Assembly: GCF_001665235.1 (NCBI RefSeq)
Contig: NZ_LZSC01000057.1
Location: 248,001-312,000 of the forward strand
Source: Mycobacterium sp. 1100029.7
GTDB taxonomy: Bacteria; Actinomycetota; Actinomycetes; Mycobacteriales; Mycobacteriaceae
Length of the DNA stretch: 64,000 nucleotides
Reading direction: 5' to 3'
Shown: positions 44,284 to 51,748 of the stretch, one piece after another
Layout: the number at the start of each line of letters is the position of its first letter
Numbering within the stretch: position 1 is the stretch's first letter
Made by a program: the position numbers and the translations under genes
Notes under the pieces: generated by a model
Told to the model about the DNA's origin: nothing
The model's input: only the letters and a program-made list of their open reading frames with translations
Database searches by the model: none

Positions 44284-45204
44284 TCACTCGTCTGCCACGC
44301 GCAGAATCGTCTTGCCGGCGACGCGGGTGCCCGGAGCGAATGCGGTGGCAGCTTCGGCGAGTGGCAGCACCGCACCCACCACGGGCTTCAGGCGTCCATC
44401 CCGTACCCGGGCGGCAAGATCGGCGAGCTGGGTGCGGTCGGCTTCGACCAGGAAGAAAATTGCCCGCCCGTCGTATGGTTGGGTCTTCGGCGGCTCGGCG
44501 ATAGTGACGAGCGTTCCGCCCGCCCGCACCAGATCGACCGACCGGGCGAGGACTTCTCCGCCGATGACGTCGAAAACGACGTCGACTTCCCCTGCATGCT
44601 CTAGCTTTTCGGTCTCTAGGTCGAGGAATTGGTGGACGCCTAGCTTCAGGGCGCGGTCTCGGTCTGCTGTTCGTCCGGTGCCGATGACCCGCGCACCGAC
44701 CTCACGAGCGAGCTGCACCGCGATCGACCCGACCCCACCCGCGGCGCCGTGGATCAGAACCGCTTGTCCGGCGGCAAGGCGACCGTGGTCGAACAGCCCC
44801 TGCCAGGCCGCCAATCCGGAGATCGGCAGTGCCGCGGCAACTGTATGGTCGATGTCCATCGGCAGCGGTGCCAGGTTACGGGCTTCGACAGCGGTGTACT
44901 CCGCGAGCGAGCCGTTGCGGGCCCAGTCGGTGAGCCCGAATACCCGCTGGCCGACACTCAAAAGTGTTGTGCCGTAGCCTAACTCAACCACGACACCCGA
45001 CAACTCGTGGCCAGGCACGCTCGGTGTCCGGTCACGACCCGCGCGGTCGATCCACGTGTGCGGCCAGTCCAGCTCTCCGGGTGTGAAACCCGCGGCGTGT
45101 ACCCGCACGACTACCTCATTGTCGGCCGCCTGCGGATACGGCAGTTCCGTCAGCGTCAGGCCAGCCACACCGGCGTCGTGATCTGAAACAGTAATGGCTT
45201 GCAT
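44284..45204 (-). CDS. MDR-family NADP-dependent quinone oxidoreductase
   Basis: A 306-aa zinc-free medium-chain oxidoreductase. It opens MQAITVSDHD, has VHAAGFTPGELDWPHTW and PSVPGHELSGVVVELG in the catalytic part, and VLIHGAAGGVGSIAVQLARE (about residues 148-167) as NADP motif. This matches the quinone oxidoreductase/zeta-crystallin branch. The ATG overlaps the stop of the 77-residue gene by one base (TAATG). It is the second gene of the operator-B operon. Confidence 0.85.
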   Translation of the reverse strand: MQAITVSDHDAGVAGLTLTELPYPQAADNEVVVRVHAAGFTPGELDWPHTWIDRAGRDRTPSVPGHELSGVVVELGYGTTLLSVGQRVFGLTDWARNGSLAEYTAVEARNLAPLPMDIDHTVAAALPISGLAAWQGLFDHGRLAAGQAVLIHGAAGGVGSIAVQLAREVGARVIGTGRTADRDRALKLGVHQFLDLETEKLEHAGEVDVVFDVIGGEVLARSVDLVRAGGTLVTIAEPPKTQPYDGRAIFFLVEADRTQLADLAARVRDGRLKPVVGAVLPLAEAATAFAPGTRVAGKTILRVADE

Positions 45205-45437
45205 TAGAGGTCCTTCCTGAGGTGGGTGGTTGTTCTCGGGTCAGCCACGGGCTGAGGTTGTACGCTGACGAGCTCCAGACCGAGGTCACGCACCCGGTCG
45301 AGGAGCCCGTAAAGCTGTGCCTGGTCGCGGATTTCACCAGTGAATCCGGTTTCGGTTGCCCCGGATTCGAGCTGCATCCCTTCTAGTGCGGATCCGAGCC
45401 GCTCGGTCACGCGGCCTCGGATGCAGATCCGGTACAT
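45204..45437 (-). CDS. 77-residue conserved-type small protein, first gene of the operator-B operon
   Basis: A small protein MYRICIRGRVTERLGSALEG with a later RDQAQLYGLLDRVRDLGLEL helix near the C-terminus. Short proteins of this layout occur beside actinobacterial oxidoreductases; they are not characterised. ATG 45437 is preferred over a longer frame from 45479. It is 56 nt downstream of operator B. Confidence 0.6.
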   Translation of the reverse strand: MYRICIRGRVTERLGSALEGMQLESGATETGFTGEIRDQAQLYGLLDRVRDLGLELVSVQPQPVADPRTTTHLRKDL

Positions 45438-45493
45438 CGTCGGCTCCACTTGACCCTCCGCTCGCCAGCTCCTGATCAACGTCCACCGAAATG

Positions 45494-45535
45494 GGGTGAA
45501 TCGTCATCACCCAACGCGCCAATTCACCCGGGTGA
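45494..45535 (-). promoter_or_regulatory. Composite operator B (redox operon, possibly also LuxR gene 1)
   Basis: Read on the minus strand: TCACCCGGGTGA (45535-45524), 11 nt, GGGTGA (45512-45507), 7 nt TGACGAT, TCACCC (45499-45494). The proximal end is 56 nt from the first gene of the operon. It lies between divergent genes, 184 nt upstream of the LuxR gene at 45720, so it could serve both. Confidence 0.75.
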
Positions 45536-45719
45536 GCACACGGCTATCACTGACCGCGAAGCAGGCATCAGGGGCGGGCCGCCGGCACGCGGGCTGCGCA
45601 GCGACCAGATGAGCTCGCTCGCTTACACTGGCTACCAGCGCAAACGGTGGCGAGGACTGTGGACGACGCAAGAGCGAGGTGTTCAGCCCGCTACTTCACG
45701 TCGGCAGGTGGTGGTTGAG

Positions 45720-48512
45720 GTGAGCACCGCGGACGCGTCGGGGAAATTGCGAATACCGCCGATTCGCGGGCGAACACGCGAACTGAAGGCGATCGGCAAG
45801 CTGGTCTCGGCGGTCGCTCAGGGGCACGGTGGCGTACTGGTCATAGAGGGGCCGCCGGGCATCGGTAAGAGCCGCTTGTTGACGGAGGCCTTGGCTCTGG
45901 CCGACAAGGCTGGTGTTCGAGCACTGTTTGGTGAGGCCTTCGAGTACCAGCAGACAGTGCCGTTTTTCTCGCTCTTCATGGCGACCCTGCGCGCGGATCC
46001 CCCGGTTGGTGATGTAGAGGCCTTGCGCCGCTTGGGCGCGTCGGCCGATGTCCGGTACTGGGTGGTGCGCGACCTGCAAGCCGCCATACATGCGACGGCA
46101 GTGCAGACCCCGCTGGTGATTGTGCTGGAGGACATTCATTGGGCCGACAACGCGACGCTGCTCGCCTTGCGGTCGCTGGCGGCGACGCGGCCCGATGCGC
46201 CGGTGCTATGGATGCTTACCGCGCGCACCGGCGCCGGCGGACCGGCGGTTCGCGAGACGCTGACCGTGCTGGAACGACAGGATGCGGCGTTTATGCGGTT
46301 GACGGCCATGACGCCGAGCGCCGTCGCCGAGATGGTGCAGGACACAGTGCGGGTCGATGCGGATACGTCCCTTTTGACTCTGGCCTCAAAGGCGCACGGG
46401 AATCCGTTCCTGCTCACAGAGCTGCTGCTGGGACTGGACGAGGAGGGCCGGCTCAACGTCAGCGGCGGCCGTGCCGTCGCCACCGGCGACGCGTTACCGC
46501 GCCGGCTCAGCGACACCATGCAGCAACGGCTCGACCAGCTCTCTCACACTGCGAGTCAAATCGTGCGGGTAGCCGCAGTGCTGCCTGACCGTTTCTCGGC
46601 TCGACTGCTCGCCGCGATGCTGGAACGGCAGCCTGCCGCCCTGGTATCGGCGGTAGCCGAGGCGGTCCGCGCCGACCTGCTCATCGAAGACGGTGAACAG
46701 ATGAGATTTCGGCATGATCTGCTGCGCGAAGCGACGCGGAAGTCTTTGCCCCAGTCGCTGCGCCGTGCGATGGAGCGGCAATCGGCAGCCGTCATGCTTG
46801 GCATGGGGGTGGCGCCCGAGCTCGTCGCGACCCAGCTAGCCCGCAGCGCCGAGGTGGGTGATCAGGCGGCGATCGCCGCGCTTCGCGAAGCAGCACAGGC
46901 GGTGGCCGGCAGCGATCCCGGCGCCGCGGCGGATTTGAGCATGCGCGCGTTGGAGCTGCAGCCACCGCACGACCCGGCAAATGGACCACTGGTGACGGAA
47001 ACGATCGTGCTGCTCAATCGGGCCACCCGTTACGAGGAGGCGCAACGGCTGGCCAGCAGCACGTTGGCTGCCGCATTAAGGCCCGAAGAGGAGGCCGAGA
47101 TTCGGCTCCGGCTGCCCACGGTCATCACCGATGCGACCACATGGCACATTGAAGAGAACCGCCGCGCACTTCAGCTGCCCCACCTCAGCGACGTCACCCG
47201 GGCACGACACCGGGCGTGGCTGGCGTACAACCTGGCAATGTCCGGCCAAAACGGACAGGACAGCACGGCCGCCAACGAGGCGGCGGCCGCCGCCGCATCC
47301 GCCGGCGATCTCGAGTCGAGCATGCTGTCCGCAGTAGCGCTCGCCTGCCTCGACTGCGCGAACGGGTATGTGGACCGCGCCCTACACCGCGTCGAGGAAC
47401 TTCAGGGCCTGACCCTCGCGGGCGATATGACCGCTCATCACCTCGCCGCAATCCACCTGGCAAACCTGCTCGCCGTGGTCGGACGGCTGGAAGATGCCGC
47501 GGCGCTGGTCACCAGCAGCACAAAAAAGGCACAGCTGGAACGCGACGGCATGGCGCTCCACATCTGGGGCCTCACCGCGAGCTTGGTGGAGCTGGCCGCG
47601 GGCCGATTGTCGGCTGCCCGGGCCGCCCTGGAGGGGCTACCTACGCCGCAGCGAACCGGGCCGACCTTCGTGGACGCGCGGCGCATGTTCATCCTGGCGG
47701 AGGTAGCCGCGCGCACCGATGACCGAACGTTGTTGCGAGAGAAGATAAGTGAGGCGCGCGGTGTGTATTCCAACGGTTCACCCGCCGCGCGTCGCGACGC
47801 GGCGGGTGCGCTAGGGCTGGCGGCATGGCAGCGCGACGACATTCATGAAGCGCTGCGCTGGCTCGGCGGCGATGTCTCGCAACTCGTGACACCGATCGTG
47901 CCCAACGTGTTGGATCAGCTGACCTTGACCGCGCGGGTGGCCTCAGCCGCCGGCGATGCCGGCTTGCGAGGGCGTCTGCTGGACGCCGTTGCCGTCCTCG
48001 AACGAGAGCGGCCCGGGATTCCGTTGTTCTCCGCAGTCGCCCAGCACACGCACGGGATACTTGAACGTGATGCCGACGCGTTGGTCGCGGCCGCGGAGTC
48101 GCTTCAGTCGTCGTCGCGACCGCTTCTCTATGCGGGCGCTGCCGAGGACGCCGGGGGCGAGCTGAGTCGCGCACAGCGCAACGCCGAGGCATTCGACCAG
48201 CTCAACGCCGCCTTCGACACTTACGTCGAGTGCGAAGCGAGTGCCGATGCTCGCCGCGTCGGCCGCACACTGCGCCGGTTAGGCGTGGAACGACGCATCG
48301 TCACTCCGCGGGCAAAAACGGGCTGGGACAGCCTCACCGACTCCGAACTCACCGTCGTCCAACTGATCGCCGAAGGCGCGACCAATCGCGACGTCGCGCA
48401 GCAACTGCACCTCTCCCCCCACACGGTAAAGACCCACTTGCACAATGCGTTTGCCAAACTCGGCATCGCTTCCCGCGCCCAGTTGACCCACCTCGTCCGA
48501 GGCGCTGATTGA
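45720..48512 (+). CDS. AAA-ATPase LuxR-family transcriptional regulator, tandem copy 1
   Basis: A 930-aa regulator. The N-terminal AAA_16 ATPase carries Walker A GPPGIGKS (about residues 43-50) and Walker B VIVLEDIHWAD. A long alpha-helical TPR-like sensor region fills about residues 350-850. The C-terminal LuxR HTH is LTDSELTVVQLIAEGATNRD followed by SPHTVKTHLHNAFAKLG. GTG 45720 with AGGTGG upstream is chosen by comparison with its 935-aa paralogue next door; the frame is open from 45450. It is divergent from the operator-B operon. Such proteins usually activate transcription when bound to ATP and an effector. Confidence 0.85.
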   Translation: MSTADASGKLRIPPIRGRTRELKAIGKLVSAVAQGHGGVLVIEGPPGIGKSRLLTEALALADKAGVRALFGEAFEYQQTVPFFSLFMATLRADPPVGDVEALRRLGASADVRYWVVRDLQAAIHATAVQTPLVIVLEDIHWADNATLLALRSLAATRPDAPVLWMLTARTGAGGPAVRETLTVLERQDAAFMRLTAMTPSAVAEMVQDTVRVDADTSLLTLASKAHGNPFLLTELLLGLDEEGRLNVSGGRAVATGDALPRRLSDTMQQRLDQLSHTASQIVRVAAVLPDRFSARLLAAMLERQPAALVSAVAEAVRADLLIEDGEQMRFRHDLLREATRKSLPQSLRRAMERQSAAVMLGMGVAPELVATQLARSAEVGDQAAIAALREAAQAVAGSDPGAAADLSMRALELQPPHDPANGPLVTETIVLLNRATRYEEAQRLASSTLAAALRPEEEAEIRLRLPTVITDATTWHIEENRRALQLPHLSDVTRARHRAWLAYNLAMSGQNGQDSTAANEAAAAAASAGDLESSMLSAVALACLDCANGYVDRALHRVEELQGLTLAGDMTAHHLAAIHLANLLAVVGRLEDAAALVTSSTKKAQLERDGMALHIWGLTASLVELAAGRLSAARAALEGLPTPQRTGPTFVDARRMFILAEVAARTDDRTLLREKISEARGVYSNGSPAARRDAAGALGLAAWQRDDIHEALRWLGGDVSQLVTPIVPNVLDQLTLTARVASAAGDAGLRGRLLDAVAVLERERPGIPLFSAVAQHTHGILERDADALVAAAESLQSSSRPLLYAGAAEDAGGELSRAQRNAEAFDQLNAAFDTYVECEASADARRVGRTLRRLGVERRIVTPRAKTGWDSLTDSELTVVQLIAEGATNRDVAQQLHLSPHTVKTHLHNAFAKLGIASRAQLTHLVRGAD

Positions 48513-48531
48513 CCGACAGCAAACGTGCTCG

Positions 48532-48561
48532 ATGACGTGCACGGCCTACAATGACGTGCAC
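48532..48561 (+). repeat. Direct repeat upstream of LuxR gene 2
   Basis: ATGACGTGCAC occurs twice, at 48532-48542 and 48551-48561, 19 nt start to start (about two helical turns). It lies 41-71 nt upstream of the second LuxR gene. Direct repeats at this spacing fit binding of a LuxR- or response-regulator-type dimer, possibly autoregulation. Confidence 0.45.
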
Positions 48562-48602
48562 TGCAATCGAAGTCCGGTATTAAACGCTAGGCAGGACAAC
48601 CG

Positions 48603-51410
48603 ATGCGGCCTCCAACCGGCCTATTTGACGCCGGCGGCCAACGCCTGATCACCCCGCCGGTCCGAGGGCGGCCCGACGAACTGGAAATGATCGGCGGACT
48701 GGTTACCGCGGTGGCCCAGGGGCGCGGCGGCGTGCTGGTCATAGAAGGGCCCCCCGGCATCGGGAAGAGCCGGTTGCTGACCGAGGTGTTGGCGGTTGCC
48801 GAAAAGTGTGAAGTACGCACGTTGTTCGGGGAGGCTTTCGAGTACCAGCAGACCGTGCCGTTCTTCTCGCTGTTCATGGCCACACTCAACGCCGATCCCC
48901 CGGTGGGAGACGCCGAGGCGTTGCGCCAACTCGGTGGCTCGGCCGATCTGCGCTACTGGGTGGTGCACGATTTGGCCGACGCGATTCACGCCGCGGCCGC
49001 CCAGACCCCGCTGGCGATTTTGTTGGAGGACATTCACTGGGCCGACAACGGGACACTGTTAGCGCTGCGATCGCTCGTCACCGCCCGGTCGGACGCGGCG
49101 GTGTTGTGGATATTTACTGCCCGCACCGGGGCCGGCGGCTCGGCGGTGCAAGAGACGTTGTCGGTGCTACAACGCGCGAATGCGACGTTTTTGCGATTGG
49201 GCGCCATGGCCCCGGATGCGGTCGCCGACATGGTCCGAGACGCCGTGCGCGCCGAAGCCGATGCGTCGCTTCTGGATCTTGCCGCCAAGGCGCACGGAAA
49301 CCCGTTTTTAGTCATCGAGCTTGTCGGCGGCCTGGACGAGGAGGACCGGCTGAACGTCAGCGGCGGGCGGGCGATGGCCACCGGCCGGGGGCTGCCGCGC
49401 CGTCTGTCCGTCGGTATGCAGCAACGACTGGACCTTCTTTCCAAAAGTGCTTCGGAAGTGGTGCGAGTGGCCGCGGTGCTGCCGGACCGGTTTTCGGCAG
49501 AGCTGTTGGCGGCGATGCTGGAACGCTCACCCGCGTCGCTACTGTCGGCGCTCGAGGAGGCGGTGCGCGCGGACCTTTTCGTCGAAGACGGCGAGCGGCT
49601 GAGGTTTCGGCACGACCTGCTGCGTGAGGCCACCCGACAGTCGTTGCCGCAGTCGCTGCGGCGGGCGATGGAGCGCCAATCGGCGTCGGTCATGCTCGGC
49701 ATGGGCGCGGCACCGGCCGAGGTGGCCACCCAGCTGGCGCGCAGCGCCGAGCCCGGTGACCGAGAGGCGATCGACGCACTGCGCCAAGCCGCGCAAGCGG
49801 TCGGCCGCGGCGATGCCAGTGCGGCCGCCGACTTGAGTAAGCGCGCCTTGGAGCTACTGCCTACCGACGACGCTGACCGCGGATCACTGGTCGCAGAAAC
49901 GGTCGGGTGGCTCAACCGGGCCAGCCGCTACGGCGAAGCCGAAAATTTGGCCGACGTGGCGCTCTCGGAGGCCGCATCGCCCGAAGTCGAGGCCGAGATC
50001 CGTCTCCGGCTCCCGGTGCATACCAAGCACACCGACCAACGGCGGGTGGCGGAGAATCGGCGGGCGCTTGAGTTGAGCGGCATCAGCGAGGTCACCCGGG
50101 CACGGCATCTGGCGTGGCTGGCATACAACTTGGTGTTCGATGAAGGTGGGCAACGGCGCGCGGCCGCCGACGAGGCCGCCGCGGCCGCGGTAGTCACCGG
50201 TGATCTCGAGGCCAAGATCATGGCCGACGTCACCCACGCCTTGCTTGACGCTGGTGAGGGATACACGTTCCGGGCACTACGGCGTTTCGACGAGGTCTGC
50301 AGGCTTCCCCACACGAATGAAACGGCATTGGCGCATGCCTATGCCGGGATGTACAACGCCAACCTGCTGGCAGTGGTCGGCCGGTTGGACGATGCGACGG
50401 CCCGGGTCACCGACGGCATCGGGCAAGCCCGCCGGGAAGGCAACGAGATGGCCCTCGCTCTGTGGGCCGTCTTCAGTGGGCTCGTCCACCTGGCGGCGGG
50501 CCGGCTGTCGGCCGCTCGCGATGCGACGGAAGGCCTTCCGGCCCCGCAGCCGACGGGGGCGACCGAGCATGACGTACTTCGCATGGTGATCCTCGCCGAG
50601 GTGGCAGCGCACACCGATGACCGGAACTTGCTGCAGCAGATGGTCCAGGATGCGCGCGAAGCCCACTCCGCCGGCTCCGCAGGCATCCGGCGAGGGTCGG
50701 CGTACGTGCTCGCGCGGGCGGCGTGGCAACGCGACGATGTTCATGAGGCGATGCGCTGGCTCGGCGACGTCATCCTATTGGCGACACCGTTTTTCCCCCA
50801 TGCGTTAGTTCGGTTGATCTTGGGTGCGCGGGTCGCCTCGGCCGCCGGTGATGCCGGCTTGCGCGCGCGGGTGCTGCAAGCCACCGAGGTGCTTGAACGT
50901 GAACGGCCCGCGGTGCCGTTGTTCGGGGCGGTGGCCGGGTACGCCCGCGGGATCCTCGAACACGATGCGCAGGCCTTGGTGGTTGTTGCGGATTCGCTTC
51001 GCGCGTCGTCACGACCACTTCTTTACGCCGGCGCTGCCGAGGACGCCGGCGGCGAGCTAGCCCGCGCACAGCGCCACTCCGAGGCGATCGACCAACTGAA
51101 CGCGGCATTCGACACCTACGTCGAGTGCGAAGCGATTGCCGATGCCCGCCGGGTTGGCCGCGCGCTGCGTCGATTGGGCGTGGAACGACGTATCGTCGCC
51201 CACCCGCGGGTAAAGACGGGATGGGACAGCCTCACCGACTCCGAACTCACCGTCATCAACCTCATCGCCGAAGGCGCGACCAATCGCGGCGTGGCCCAGC
51301 AACTGCACCTTTCCCCGCACACGGTCAAGACTCACGTGCGCAATGCGTTTGCCAAGCTGGGCATTACTTCTCGCGCTCAATTGGCGCAGCTCATGCGCGG
51401 CGCTGACTAA
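48603..51410 (+). CDS. AAA-ATPase LuxR-family transcriptional regulator, tandem copy 2
   Basis: A 935-aa protein colinear with copy 1 along its whole length. It has Walker A GPPGIGKS (about residues 46-53), Walker B AILLEDIHWAD, the same helical sensor region, and C-terminal HTH LTDSELTVINLIAEGATNRG, SPHTVKTHVRNAFAKLG. The recognition helices of the two copies are nearly identical, so they may bind the same sites. The start ATG is 90 nt after copy 1. The sensor regions differ more, suggesting different signals. Confidence 0.85.
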   Translation: MRPPTGLFDAGGQRLITPPVRGRPDELEMIGGLVTAVAQGRGGVLVIEGPPGIGKSRLLTEVLAVAEKCEVRTLFGEAFEYQQTVPFFSLFMATLNADPPVGDAEALRQLGGSADLRYWVVHDLADAIHAAAAQTPLAILLEDIHWADNGTLLALRSLVTARSDAAVLWIFTARTGAGGSAVQETLSVLQRANATFLRLGAMAPDAVADMVRDAVRAEADASLLDLAAKAHGNPFLVIELVGGLDEEDRLNVSGGRAMATGRGLPRRLSVGMQQRLDLLSKSASEVVRVAAVLPDRFSAELLAAMLERSPASLLSALEEAVRADLFVEDGERLRFRHDLLREATRQSLPQSLRRAMERQSASVMLGMGAAPAEVATQLARSAEPGDREAIDALRQAAQAVGRGDASAAADLSKRALELLPTDDADRGSLVAETVGWLNRASRYGEAENLADVALSEAASPEVEAEIRLRLPVHTKHTDQRRVAENRRALELSGISEVTRARHLAWLAYNLVFDEGGQRRAAADEAAAAAVVTGDLEAKIMADVTHALLDAGEGYTFRALRRFDEVCRLPHTNETALAHAYAGMYNANLLAVVGRLDDATARVTDGIGQARREGNEMALALWAVFSGLVHLAAGRLSAARDATEGLPAPQPTGATEHDVLRMVILAEVAAHTDDRNLLQQMVQDAREAHSAGSAGIRRGSAYVLARAAWQRDDVHEAMRWLGDVILLATPFFPHALVRLILGARVASAAGDAGLRARVLQATEVLERERPAVPLFGAVAGYARGILEHDAQALVVVADSLRASSRPLLYAGAAEDAGGELARAQRHSEAIDQLNAAFDTYVECEAIADARRVGRALRRLGVERRIVAHPRVKTGWDSLTDSELTVINLIAEGATNRGVAQQLHLSPHTVKTHVRNAFAKLGITSRAQLAQLMRGAD

Positions 51411-51748
51411 TGAGCCCGGCACATGTCGAAGCCACTACGTCTACACCGACCCAGCCCTAAAGATCACCCGCTGGGTGATGGTGACGGCGGTGCCCCGCTG
51501 GGAACATAGTCATTGAGCTGTGGAGCAGCACGATCGCCGCAACCAAGAACCGGTGCTGGCAAGCAACGGGCGGAGGGATCGAGAAACGATGAGGAGCACA
51601 GCTTTCGGAATGATGATGACGCCGGTGGTGATCGGCGTCAGTGGCTACGTTGGTGAACTGACGACCACGAACGTGCGAAGAGGGCCGTTGGGCGAATGCC
51701 GCCCGGACACCGAGACCAACTGATTCGCGGAGCGCGAGGAGTTCGGAC
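51411..51748. other. Spacer upstream of the MalT-like regulator
   Basis: No gene I would defend. An open plus-strand frame of 67 codons (51520-51723) lacks a good ribosome-binding site and family signal. A variant of the composite operator elements lies at 51464-51485. GAGGAG near 51737 serves the next gene. Confidence 0.45.
51464..51485 (+). promoter_or_regulatory. Variant operator-like element near the MalT-like gene
   Basis: TCACCC, GCT, GGGTGATG, GTGAC: the half-sites of the composite operator are present, but brought together with only 3 nt between them and without the third half-site. It lies 264 nt upstream of the MalT-like gene. Could be a degenerate site for the same regulator. Confidence 0.35.

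Noticed and set aside
45450..45719. N-terminal extension of LuxR copy 1 (frame open from 45450)
   Set aside because: It would run through operator B, lacks similarity to copy 2, and a GTG with good ribosome-binding site at 45720 gives matching lengths.
51520..51723. 67-codon frame upstream of the MalT-like gene
   Set aside because: No ribosome-binding site, no domain, and it overlaps open frames on the other strand of equal quality.
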